Source of the DNA: Flavobacteriales bacterium
GTDB taxonomy: Bacteria; Bacteroidota; Bacteroidia; Flavobacteriales; Flavobacteriaceae
DNA length: 8,578 nucleotides
Assembly (NCBI GenBank): GCA_027003085.1
Contig: JALWYR010000021.1
Span: 1 to 8,578, forward strand
Direction of reading: 5' to 3'
Shown: piece after piece, positions 1-6,731 of the stretch
Numbering within the stretch: position 1 is the stretch's first letter
How the letters are laid out: each line of letters opens with the position of its first letter
The notes under the pieces: model-generated
Told to the model about the DNA's origin: nothing
Seen by the model: only the letters and a program-made list of their open reading frames with translations
Database searches by the model: none
Made by a program: the position numbers and the translations under genes

Positions 1-2
1 AC

Positions 3-116
3 ATTGATATTTACCGGTTTTTAGAGGAACCGGAAAAGTCATGGGAACAAGTATATAATCAACGAAAAAAACGCTATGAAAACTCACTATTTCCAACATT
101 GGGGGGTTATTTTTAA
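3..116 (+). CDS. C-terminal end of an unrecognised protein (partial)
   Basis: An open frame enters from the left edge and runs 37 codons to a TAA at 114-116. The other two plus frames hit stops within the first 25 bases. The tail is hydrophilic (many K, R and E) and ends with the residues LFPTLGGYF. Its codons are A/T-rich, unlike the GC-rich genes to the right. I do not recognise the family from this fragment. That it is a genuine gene end is an inference from the open frame and protein-like composition; chance openness over 37 codons cannot be excluded. Confidence 0.4.
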   Translation: MDIYRFLEEPEKSWEQVYNQRKKRYENSLFPTLGGYF

Positions 117-432
117 AATTACAATGCCCGGTAATTGATTTTCAATGACTTAACATTAAAAATTTCGCGTTCCGTTCTTTAACCGGACAACAATGATTTT
201 TAATAAATAACCATTGAAGTTTGTAAAAATAATTTTATGAAAATAATGTTACAAGAAAGATGTAAAAAAAGATGAAATTTATATGTAACTTATTTTTAAA
301 AACATTACATGATTATAATTGTGCTCAACCTAAACGTTAAAAAATAAAGCTACATTAATAAAAGTAAAAATTTTTTATTACCTGGCAGCGTAGTCTTTAC
401 CGCAATTTCATTACCTTTGCCCCCAAATCATT
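117..432. other. AT-rich intergenic region upstream of ychF
   Basis: There is no credible gene in this stretch. It is dominated by A and T runs, with short repeated words such as AAAGATG near 255-275, and it contrasts sharply with the GC-rich coding DNA that follows. I see no strong hairpin followed by a T-tract that would end the upstream partial gene. The right end carries the ychF promoter, listed separately. Confidence 0.6.
412..419 (+). promoter_or_regulatory. Bacteroidota-type -7 promoter element of ychF
   Basis: TACCTTTG matches the Bacteroidota -7 consensus TAnnTTTG exactly. It ends 19 bases before the GTG at 439, which implies a leader of only about 10-15 nt. I see no clear -33 TTTG partner at the expected distance. 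Confidence 0.7.
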
Positions 433-438
433 TTGCCC

Positions 439-1536
439 GTGAAAGCCGGAATTGTAGGTCTGCCCAATGTGGGAAAATCCACCGTGTTCAATTGCCTGTC
501 CGATGCCAAAGCCCAATCGGCCAATTATCCTTTTTGCACCATCGAGCCCAATATTGGCATGGTCAATGTGCCCGACCCCCGGCTCGACACGCTGGCCCGG
601 CTGGTCAATCCCGCTCGCGTGGTGCCAGCCACGGTCGAAATCGTGGATATTGCCGGCCTGGTCAAAGGCGCCAGCAAAGGCGAAGGCCTGGGCAATAAAT
701 TCCTGGCCAACATTCGCGAAACCGACGCCATTCTCCACGTATTGCGTTGCTTCGAAGACCCCAACATCACCCACACCATGGGCCATGTGGACCCGATGCG
801 CGACAAAGAAATCATCGACACCGAACTCCAACTCAAAGACCTGGAAACCGTGGAAAAACGGCTCGAACGCGTGGCCAAACAAGCCAAAGCCGGCGACAAA
901 AACGCCCGGGCCGAGGCCGAAACACTCCGGGCCGTTAAGGCCCACCTGGAAAAGGGACTTTCCGTCAGGCACATGTCCCTGGACGAAGATCTTTTTAGTG
1001 CCTACATCAAACCGCTGCAACTGCTCACGGCCAAACCCGTCCTCTACGTTTGCAATGTGGACGAGGCATCGTTACGCGCCGGTGGTAACGAGCATACCCG
1101 GCGCATTGAGGCCATAGCCAAGGATGAAGGCGCCCAGGTGCTCATCCTCGACGCACGCACCGAGGCCGACATCGCCGAACTGGAAACCTACGAAGAACGC
1201 CAAATGTTCCTCGAAGACCTGGGGCTGGACGAACCGGGCATTTCCAAACTCATCCGCAAGGCCTATACCTTACTCGATTTGCAAACCTTTTTTACGGCCG
1301 GGCCCAAGGAAGTGCGCGCATGGACCATCCGCCGCGGCGCAACAGCCCCCGAAGCCGCCGGCGTGATTCACACCGATTTTCAAAAAGGATTTATCCGTGC
1401 CGAGGTGATTTCCTACGATGATTATGTCCAATACGGTTCCGAAGCCAAGGCCCGCGAAGCCGGACGCCTGCGCATCGAAGGCAAGGACTATGTGGTGCAG
1501 GATGGCGATGTGATGCACTTCCGTTTTAATGTTTAA
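439..1536 (+). CDS. ychF: Redox-regulated/ribosome-associated ATPase YchF (OLA1 family)
   Basis: This is YchF, a universally conserved Obg-related P-loop NTPase of the cytosol that binds ribosomes and, in studied members, prefers ATP to GTP. Seen here: the G1 loop GLPNVGKS at residues 7-14, the G3 motif DIAG at 70-73, and NVDE at 206-209 in place of the usual NKxD, which is the hallmark that shifts specificity toward ATP. A charged helical coiled-coil segment follows G3 (about 130-190), and a TGS domain occupies roughly the last 85 residues, ending in HFRFNV. Length (365 aa) is normal for the family. The start is ambiguous: GTG at 439 gives MKAGIVGLPN, which matches Flavobacteria-type homologues as I recall them, while TTG at 433 adds two residues and would match the MxxxxG spacing of other homologues. 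The gene appears monocistronic, facing a convergent unit. Confidence 0.97.
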   Translation: MKAGIVGLPNVGKSTVFNCLSDAKAQSANYPFCTIEPNIGMVNVPDPRLDTLARLVNPARVVPATVEIVDIAGLVKGASKGEGLGNKFLANIRETDAILHVLRCFEDPNITHTMGHVDPMRDKEIIDTELQLKDLETVEKRLERVAKQAKAGDKNARAEAETLRAVKAHLEKGLSVRHMSLDEDLFSAYIKPLQLLTAKPVLYVCNVDEASLRAGGNEHTRRIEAIAKDEGAQVLILDARTEADIAELETYEERQMFLEDLGLDEPGISKLIRKAYTLLDLQTFFTAGPKEVRAWTIRRGATAPEAAGVIHTDFQKGFIRAEVISYDDYVQYGSEAKAREAGRLRIEGKDYVVQDGDVMHFRFNV

Positions 1537-1762
1537 TAATTTACCCTCTTTCCCATAACAAAAAAATGTTCCTTTGGGATATTTATGCTAATACCGCCAT
1601 TAAAAAGCAGTTGTAAAATCAACCCGGACAAATTGACTTGGGGGAGCGGTTTTTAGGCATAGTGGGAAGGAGCAAGTAGGATTTGTTGTAGGAAATAGCA
1701 AATATCCCGCTCCCAAAGGCCGGTATTGGCCAGAAAAAGCTCCGTAAAGAGTTCCTTCGCCT
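1537..1762. other. Convergent intergenic region between ychF and the HipA-N-like gene
   Basis: Both flanking genes end here. No T-tracted hairpin typical of an intrinsic terminator is obvious. An 8-base inverted repeat (GGGAGCGG at 1642-1649 and CCGCTCCC at 1707-1714) encloses 57 bases. On the minus strand a 44-codon frame (1787 down to 1653) stays open just past the end of the HipA-N-like gene, but it has no ATG. Confidence 0.5.
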
Positions 1763-2170
1763 TTACGTTTTTATCAACTCGAAAGGATTATTGATTGAAT
1801 GGCGTCCGAAAATTTCCAATAAAGCCACCAAATCATTTTTATCGGCCTTATATTTTGCCAATTTTTTTTGGTGATAAGGTTGATTTAAAGCCGGAATCCG
1901 TGTGGCAAAAAAAGGAGGCAATTCGTCAAAGACATAATCCTTGTCGATTTTCGGGAAATTGGCCAAAGGAGTTACAAAGGGCTTTTGCTTGTATTCATCC
2001 GAATAAGAAAAATACCATTTCCCGTTTTTATGTCGGAGAGTTCCAATGAGTTTTCCTTTATAACGGAGTTCAAAAGTAGCATCACGCCGGGCCGTAGCAT
2101 GGTCCAGATGAAAATCCTTTTCTTGATTCCAAGGTATTAATTTTTTGAATATAAGGTTGATAATCGACAT
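1763..2170 (-). CDS. Stand-alone HipA N-terminal-like domain protein
   Basis: This 135-residue protein resembles the N-terminal subdomain of HipA-type Ser/Thr kinases, which in many Bacteroidota is encoded as a separate short gene. Seen here: a beta-rich core with ELRYKGKLIGTLR (about 34-46) and WYFSYSDEY (about 52-60), then DELPPFFATRIP (about 82-93), comparable to the 'PFFxxLLP' segment of HipA, and a C-terminal LLEIFGRHSINNPFEL. About 30 residues precede the domain. In split HipA systems the short protein works with a kinase and a HipB-like DNA-binding protein; neither is present in the window. The gene follows the exported-protein gene by 26 bases on the same strand, so the two probably share a transcript, though TAGATTTC (2188-2195, minus) could be a weak promoter of its own. 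Family assignment is from motif memory, and a toxin-antitoxin role is not shown. Confidence 0.6.
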   Translation of the reverse strand: MSIINLIFKKLIPWNQEKDFHLDHATARRDATFELRYKGKLIGTLRHKNGKWYFSYSDEYKQKPFVTPLANFPKIDKDYVFDELPPFFATRIPALNQPYHQKKLAKYKADKNDLVALLEIFGRHSINNPFELIKT

Positions 2171-2196
2171 AATTTTTATCGAATAAAGAAATCTAC

Positions 2197-2784
2197 CTAC
2201 TTGAACTTAATCTTCACCTTTATCCTTTCCAATTCCCTCAGCCCGCCGAAATGATTGGGGTCTTTGACAATGATGCCGAAAAAAAGATAGAGCGGAAAGC
2301 GGTTCCGGCCAATGGTAACCCGACGCCGTTCTTCCACCAAATCCAAGTTTTCCACACTGCGGTAGGCCAATATGCGGTTGCCTTGCCGGACGATGCGGTC
2401 GAACTTGTTCCAATTGCGCAGCGGATTGTATTCCCAGTATTGGAAAAACTCCGAATGCACTTTGAGCTCTTTGTTCGGGTTGAATTTGTATTCCGAAAAA
2501 ACCTTGCGCGGCACGTAGTCGAAATCCGGGATTTGCTGCGACGGCAGTAAAGTAAAATACGGTTTGGGTTTGAAGGAGGTGTTGACATAAATGCCCGAAA
2601 CCTTGTCGGGTTGCACAAACTCGAAAATCAACGTAAAGGGCTTGCGTTCAAGAGTAACGGTGCGGTTGTTGGCCAATTGCCGGTGGCCGTCCTGTTCGAT
2701 ATAGATATTCACATAATGCTGCGCCCGGACCGCCGTTATGGCCAGCCACAGGAGCAAAATCCATCCGAAACGCCCGTATTTCAT
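2197..2784 (-). CDS. Exported protein of unknown function
   Basis: I do not recognise this 195-residue protein. It begins with a clear Sec signal peptide: MKYGR, a hydrophobic run (about 6-19), then AVRA before Q22, so the mature protein should be periplasmic or outer-membrane associated. There is no lipobox cysteine. The mature part is rich in aromatic and basic residues with alternating hydrophobic positions (for example FTLIFEFV and LYLFFGIIV), suggesting a beta-rich fold. The ATG at 2784 is preferred over one 13 codons upstream because it places the charged N-terminus directly before the signal core and leaves a TACTTTTA promoter-like element 19 bases upstream, the same spacing seen at ychF and at the M1 peptidase gene. 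It is first in a two-gene unit with the HipA-N-like gene. It is divergent from the M1 peptidase gene. Confidence 0.8.
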   Translation of the reverse strand: MKYGRFGWILLLWLAITAVRAQHYVNIYIEQDGHRQLANNRTVTLERKPFTLIFEFVQPDKVSGIYVNTSFKPKPYFTLLPSQQIPDFDYVPRKVFSEYKFNPNKELKVHSEFFQYWEYNPLRNWNKFDRIVRQGNRILAYRSVENLDLVEERRRVTIGRNRFPLYLFFGIIVKDPNHFGGLRELERIKVKIKFK

Positions 2785-2803
2785 CCGGTTATTTTTCAAT
2801 GAG

Positions 2804-2811
2804 TAAAAGTA
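2804..2811 (-). promoter_or_regulatory. Candidate -7 promoter element for the minus-strand unit
   Basis: Read on the minus strand this is TACTTTTA, one mismatch from TAnnTTTG (final G replaced by A). It ends 19 bases before the ATG at 2784, identical to the gap at two plus-strand genes in the window. The spacing supports it; the mismatch and AT-rich surroundings weaken it. Confidence 0.4.
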
Positions 2812-2890
2812 AAGAAAAAGCACGAAATACGGAAACTCCCCATAGCCCGCATGCGGATAACACCGGCCTTAAACATACGTCCTTCTCCAT

Positions 2891-2910
2891 TGCAAGTATT
2901 ATACTTTGCA
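2891..2910. promoter_or_regulatory. Imperfect palindrome, possible operator
   Basis: TGCAAGTAT and ATACTTTGCA face each other across the divergent intergenic region, matching except for one extra T in the right arm. It lies about 30 bases upstream of the M1 peptidase -7 element and over 100 bases from the minus-strand start. The position fits a regulator-binding site, but nothing identifies a cognate regulator. Confidence 0.3.
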
Positions 2911-2941
2911 ATTCTTTCCCGTAACAATCGTTTCCTATTTG

Positions 2942-2949
2942 TATCTTTG
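2942..2949 (+). promoter_or_regulatory. Bacteroidota-type -7 promoter element of the M1 peptidase gene
   Basis: TATCTTTG matches TAnnTTTG exactly and ends 19 bases before the ATG at 2969. A weak -33 candidate, TTTC at 2915-2918, sits 23 bases upstream. The short AT-rich leader lacks a Shine-Dalgarno sequence, as is usual in this phylum. Confidence 0.7.
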
Positions 2950-2968
2950 AGTAAAATAAAATAGCATT

Positions 2969-5482
2969 ATGAAAAACCGGCTTTTATTCCTGGCCTTGGG
3001 CCTGCTGATGATTTTTCCGCTTCGGGCGCAGGTGATTCGATTGGGCGAAGCCAAGGCTTCCCCACGCGGCCCCGCTCCTTGGCACGGCGAACGCAGGCGA
3101 ATCAACGACCTGATACATACCGAACTGGACGTGGTTCCGCACCCCGACACCCACACACTCGACGGAAAGGCCAAATTGATACTTACGCCCCATTTTTACC
3201 CCACCGATAGTTTGACACTGGACGCCAAAGCCATGGAGATACGTGCGCTCAGCGTTGACGGCCAAAAGGCGGATTACCGCTACGACGGACAACAAATCCA
3301 TATCCGGCTGCCACGCACCTACCGGCGCGGTGAACGCTACACCGTGCATATCGACTACCTGGCACGCCCCGATAGTGTTAAGTCCGTCAAAGGCAACGCC
3401 ATTACCGACAACCGCGGCCTGTATTTTATCGATGCCGCCGAAGGCGAATACCCCGCCCAGTTTTGGACCCAAGGCGAGCCCGAATCCAACAGTTGTTGGT
3501 TTCCCACCATCGACAGTCCCAACCAAAAAAGTACCCAAAAAATCAGCATCACCGTGCCACGCCATTGGATTACGCTTTCCAACGGCACACGTATCGATAG
3601 CATTTTTCACGCCGACGGCACCCGCACCGATGTATGGGCGCTCCGCAAACCCCATGCCCCTTACTTGTTCTTTATGGCCGGCGGGCCTTTTGTGCGGGTG
3701 CGCGACTCGCTGGGTTCGCTGCCCGTAAACTACTACGTGGAACCGCGCTACAAGGATGTGGCCAAGAAAATTTTCGGCCGCACGCCCGAAATGATCCGTT
3801 ATTTTTCCACCATTACCGGCGTCCCGTACCCTTGGCCCAAATACAGCCAAATCGTTACCCGTAAATTCGTAAGCGGCGCCATGGAAAACACCACCGCCGT
3901 CAACCATAGCGATATGGCCTATCAGGAAGCGGACGAACTGGTAGACGATAACCGCTGGGAAACCGTCATAGCCCATGAACTGTTCCACCATTGGTTCGGC
4001 GATTTGGTTACGGCCGAAAGCTGGGCCCAAATCACCGTAAACGAATCCTTTGCCGATTACAGCGAAGCCCTGTGGCTCGAACATGCCGGTGGGCCCGACC
4101 TGCGTGATCAAAAGGTGGAACAAGACCGCCAATTGTATTTTATGGTGCCCGGTTCGGACAAAAAACCCTTGGTGCGCCATCATTATCACACTCCCGACGA
4201 TGTTTTCGACATTGTTTCCTACCAGAAAGGCGGCGCCATCCTGCACATGCTACGCACCTATGTGGGTGATTCGGCCTTTTTTGCCGGATTGCATAAATAC
4301 CTGACCGATAACGCTTATGGCGCCGGCGAAGCCGAACGTCTGCGCCTGGCCATGGAAGATGTGTCGGGCATGGACCTTACCCGGTTTTTCAAACAATGGT
4401 ATTACCGCCCCGGACATCCCAAACTGGACATTACTTATGACTACAAATACAATCTCGAAAACAAACTGGACGGTAGCGGAACCGTAACGGTGCATATCCG
4501 TCAAAAGACCGAAAAACCCTGGGAATTCCCCTTGATGATCGATATTTACGAAAACGGTCAATATCACCGCTATCCCGTCAGGGTGGACGATAGCGTGGAA
4601 AACTTTACTTTCCCCTTCCAACGCCGGCCCGATTTGGTCAATGTGGGTGCCCGCCACGTGCTTTTGGCCCGGATCAACGACCACCGGCCCGACGAAACTT
4701 ATTATTTCCAATACTTCCACGCCCGCAATTTTATGGACCGGAAAATGGGCCTCGATCGGGCCATCGAAAACAAATCCGACAAAAAGGCCTTTGCCGTTAT
4801 CGAAGCCGCCCTCGACGACCCGCTATATTCTTTGCGTATCCGGGCCATCAAGGCATTGGACGTCAAATCGCCTTATTTTTCGCATCGTATCGAGCGCAAG
4901 TTGAAGGATATGGCCCTCTACGACCGCAAAACCTTGGTGCAAGCCGTCGCCTTGGCCAAATTGGGCGAATTGCACAAGAAAAAATACCTTCCGCTTTTCC
5001 GCCGCATGATGACCTCCCGTTCCCGGGCCATCCGGCAGGCGGCTTTCATTGGACTTTCCGAAACGGCGCCCGGACTTGTGGAAAAAATCTATAACAAGCT
5101 TTCGCCTGCCGAGCAAGAAAAACTGGGAGAGCAAATGGCCGGCTTTTATGCCAAACATCAAACTCCGGGCAAGGAATTGTTTGTGGCCCGGCATTTGTTC
5201 CGCGAAGTGAATTTGATAAAAATGTTTACCAACAAAGAAAACAACGCCTTCCCCGATGCCGTCCAATGGATTTCGTCGGGCGATAATGTGGATGCCAACC
5301 GCCTTTTGGCCGATTTTATCCACCGGATGGCAGGTAAATATAACAGCTACGGACTCAAAGGTATGGCCTTGATGATGCTGCGTTCCTATATGAACAACCA
5401 ACGCAAGAACAAAGGCACCCATCACGACCGAATCATGCAATACTACAAGCAAACCTTAGACAAAATCAAGGCACTGAAATAA
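2969..5482 (+). CDS. Secreted M1-family zinc aminopeptidase with C-terminal HEAT-like domain
   Basis: This 837-residue gluzincin metallopeptidase should remove N-terminal amino acids from peptides outside the cytoplasm. Seen here: a Sec signal peptide (MKNRLLFLALGLLMIFPLRA, 1-20); an N-terminal beta domain (about 45-240); the substrate-anchoring GAMEN motif at 303-307; the zinc site HELFH at 336-340, with the third ligand Glu359 in NESFADY (the family's HExxH-X18-E pattern); and the likely transition-state tyrosine Y418 in YQKGG. After about residue 590 the chain becomes helical and repetitive, like the HEAT-type C-terminal domain of M1 enzymes. All catalytic residues are present. There is no lipobox and no type IX secretion tail; the last residues are LDKIKALK, so a periplasmic location is most likely. 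It appears monocistronic, with its own promoter and a strong terminator 20 bases downstream. Confidence 0.95.
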   Translation: MKNRLLFLALGLLMIFPLRAQVIRLGEAKASPRGPAPWHGERRRINDLIHTELDVVPHPDTHTLDGKAKLILTPHFYPTDSLTLDAKAMEIRALSVDGQKADYRYDGQQIHIRLPRTYRRGERYTVHIDYLARPDSVKSVKGNAITDNRGLYFIDAAEGEYPAQFWTQGEPESNSCWFPTIDSPNQKSTQKISITVPRHWITLSNGTRIDSIFHADGTRTDVWALRKPHAPYLFFMAGGPFVRVRDSLGSLPVNYYVEPRYKDVAKKIFGRTPEMIRYFSTITGVPYPWPKYSQIVTRKFVSGAMENTTAVNHSDMAYQEADELVDDNRWETVIAHELFHHWFGDLVTAESWAQITVNESFADYSEALWLEHAGGPDLRDQKVEQDRQLYFMVPGSDKKPLVRHHYHTPDDVFDIVSYQKGGAILHMLRTYVGDSAFFAGLHKYLTDNAYGAGEAERLRLAMEDVSGMDLTRFFKQWYYRPGHPKLDITYDYKYNLENKLDGSGTVTVHIRQKTEKPWEFPLMIDIYENGQYHRYPVRVDDSVENFTFPFQRRPDLVNVGARHVLLARINDHRPDETYYFQYFHARNFMDRKMGLDRAIENKSDKKAFAVIEAALDDPLYSLRIRAIKALDVKSPYFSHRIERKLKDMALYDRKTLVQAVALAKLGELHKKKYLPLFRRMMTSRSRAIRQAAFIGLSETAPGLVEKIYNKLSPAEQEKLGEQMAGFYAKHQTPGKELFVARHLFREVNLIKMFTNKENNAFPDAVQWISSGDNVDANRLLADFIHRMAGKYNSYGLKGMALMMLRSYMNNQRKNKGTHHDRIMQYYKQTLDKIKALK

Positions 5483-5501
5483 ACCCCGGTGCTTACCTCC
5501 G

Positions 5502-5528
5502 AAGGCGGTCCTGATGACCGCCTTTTTT
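5502..5528 (+). terminator. Intrinsic terminator of the M1 peptidase gene
   Basis: A perfect 9-base stem, AAGGCGGTC (5502-5510) with GACCGCCTT (5516-5524), closes a 5-base loop and runs into six T residues (5523-5528). It begins 20 bases after the peptidase stop codon. Confidence 0.93.
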
Positions 5529-5542
5529 ACACGGAATATTCC

Positions 5543-5550
5543 TACCTTTG
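5543..5550 (+). promoter_or_regulatory. Bacteroidota-type -7 promoter element of the MarC gene
   Basis: TACCTTTG matches TAnnTTTG exactly, lies 14 bases after the terminator T-tract and ends 22 bases before the ATG at 5573. Any -33 contact would fall inside the terminator's right arm; no clear TTTG is seen there. Confidence 0.65.
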
Positions 5551-5572
5551 CCGCCGAATTAAACCGACCCGA

Positions 5573-6145
5573 ATGTTTGATTTGAAAGAAATTATTACCG
5601 CCTCCATGGTGCTTTTTGCCGTTATCGATATTGTGGGCAGCATTCCCGTGATTATCGACTTGCGCAAAAAAGTGGGCCATATCCAATCCGAAAAAGCCAG
5701 TATCATCGCCGGACTCATCATGTTGGCCTTTTTGTTTTTGGGCGAAGAAATTCTGAAATTGGTGGGCATCGATGTGCAGTCCTTTGCCGTGGCCGGTTCG
5801 TTTATTCTGTTCTTTTTGGCTATGGAAATGATTTTGGGTGTTACGTTATTCCGTGACGACGAACCCGAAACCGCATCGGTGGTTCCCTTGGCTTTTCCGC
5901 TCATTGCGGGGGCCGGGACTTTGACCACCATCTTGACCATCCGGGCCGAATATCACACGCTCAACATTGCCATTGCCATTGTGCTGAACATGATTTTCGT
6001 GTATGCCGTGCTAAAAACTTCCCGGCGTATCGAACGTTTTCTGGGCAAATCGGGCATCAATGTGATTCGAAAGGTTTTCGGTATTATTCTTTTGGCCATT
6101 GCGGTCAAATTGTTTGTGGGCAACATCCGCTTGATGTTTCATTGA
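5573..6145 (+). CDS. MarC family integral membrane protein
   Basis: This is a 190-residue MarC/UPF0056-type inner-membrane protein. The family has six predicted membrane helices and no firmly established substrate; an early link to multiple antibiotic resistance in E. coli was not upheld. Seen here: the typical first helix with FAVIDIVGSIPVII, a second helix around IIAGLIMLAFLFLG, a third around SFAVAGSFILFFLAMEMILG, the conserved VPLAFPLIAGAGTLTTIL segment, and two further hydrophobic helices ending near LFVGNIRLMFH. Length is usual for the family. The ATG at 5573 is chosen because the upstream in-frame extension would run back through the promoter and terminator and encodes nothing hydrophobic. 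The gene has its own promoter and appears to stand alone. Confidence 0.92.
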   Translation: MFDLKEIITASMVLFAVIDIVGSIPVIIDLRKKVGHIQSEKASIIAGLIMLAFLFLGEEILKLVGIDVQSFAVAGSFILFFLAMEMILGVTLFRDDEPETASVVPLAFPLIAGAGTLTTILTIRAEYHTLNIAIAIVLNMIFVYAVLKTSRRIERFLGKSGINVIRKVFGIILLAIAVKLFVGNIRLMFH

Positions 6146-6400
6146 TTCCGGGTGTCCCGGATTGTCCAAGAAGACTATAAATTTATGCATTTTAAAAAGC
6201 TTTAATCAAAGTACATTATTGATTCATTGCCTCCACGAAAACGAAATACAATTTGACCGTTTTGCCGGCAATAAACATGGCAAGTTGTTTGTGTGTTCAA
6301 ACCTTTTGTCCCGCCGGCAACCCGAAAGCTTGCGAAGCCATGAAGCTCCGCAGGGCGCCGGAGCGCTCAAAAAACTTGACAATCCCCCACAAAAATTGTA
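6146..6400. other. Intergenic region between the MarC gene and rnpB
   Basis: No gene is supported here. A short hairpin directly after the MarC stop (TCCGGG 6147-6152, CCCGGA 6156-6161) lacks a T-tract and is at best a weak terminator. A GC-rich patch at about 6309-6372 contains GCTCCG (6345-6350) facing CGGAGC (6359-6364) and resembles dispersed palindromic DNA rather than coding sequence. Frames open across this patch run on into rnpB and are spurious. Confidence 0.5.
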
Positions 6401-6408
6401 TATTTTTG
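6376..6408 (+). promoter_or_regulatory. Promoter of rnpB
   Basis: TATTTTTG at 6401-6408 matches TAnnTTTG exactly, and TTG at 6376-6378 lies 22 bases upstream as a -33 element. Transcription would start at about 6413-6416, directly at the RNase P RNA 5' end. Confidence 0.75.
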
Positions 6409-6414
6409 CACGGC

Positions 6415-6708
6415 GAAAAGTAGGCTGTCCTGTCGCGCCGCCTTCGGGCGGTGAGGAAAGTCCGGACACCACAGGGCAACCCGGCGGGTAACACCCGTCC
6501 GCCGCGAGGCGAGGACCAGTGCCACAGAAACCAGGTACGGTTCGGCCGTAGTGAAAAGGGTAAACTCCGGGTGGTGCAATGCCAAGTATGCCGGCGTTTG
6601 AGGGCGGCCCGTCCGATGCCGGTGGGTAGGCAGCACGGAGCCGGGCGGTAACGTTCCGGCCCAGATAAATGACAGGACTCGACAGAATCCGGCTTACAGG
6701 CCTGCTTT
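6415..6708 (+). ncRNA. rnpB: RNase P RNA, bacterial class A
   Basis: This is the catalytic RNA of ribonuclease P, which trims tRNA 5' leaders. Seen here: the universal 5' core GAGGAAAGTCCGGAC (6453-6467); ACAGAAA (6524-6530); GGGTAAACTCC (6559-6569); and the 3' core AGATAAATGACAG with GACAGAATCCGGCTTA (about 6663-6696). P1 forms between GTAGGCTGT (6420-6428) and ACAGGCCTGC (6696-6705) with one bulged G. The hairpin after P1 is capped by a UUCG loop (CCGCC-TTCG-GGCGG, 6438-6451). At about 290 nt it is shorter than the roughly 380 nt E. coli RNA, suggesting some peripheral helices are reduced. Exact ends are estimated from P1 and the promoter. The T-rich stretch at 6706-6727 has no separate hairpin, so P1 itself would have to serve as the terminator stem. 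Confidence 0.96.
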
Positions 6709-6731
6709 TCGCTTTTTATCTTTTTTGTCCT

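Noticed and set aside
397..1020. 207-codon minus-strand frame opposite ychF
   Set aside because: It is a shadow of the conserved ychF coding sequence; its Gly/Phe-rich translation is the antisense of YchF codons.
1642..1714. Inverted repeat GGGAGCGG/CCGCTCCC between ychF and the HipA-N-like gene
   Set aside because: The 57-base loop and the lack of a T-tract make a terminator unlikely, and one 8-base match in this region could be chance.
2847..2856. Ten-base palindrome CCGCATGCGG in the divergent region
   Set aside because: It is short, GC-rich, and not positioned at either promoter box; likely chance.
2984..4246. 420-codon open frame on the minus strand inside the M1 peptidase gene
   Set aside because: It is antisense to a gene with intact catalytic motifs. 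Long antisense frames are frequent here because GC-rich codon use avoids stops on the other strand, and its translation shows no recognisable motif.
6147..6161. Hairpin TCCGGG-TGT-CCCGGA after the MarC stop codon
   Set aside because: The six-base stem has a tight loop and no T-tract after it, so it was not called as a terminator.
6162..6491. 109-codon plus-strand frame before and into rnpB
   Set aside because: It reads through the rnpB promoter and conserved RNA core and has no coding signature.
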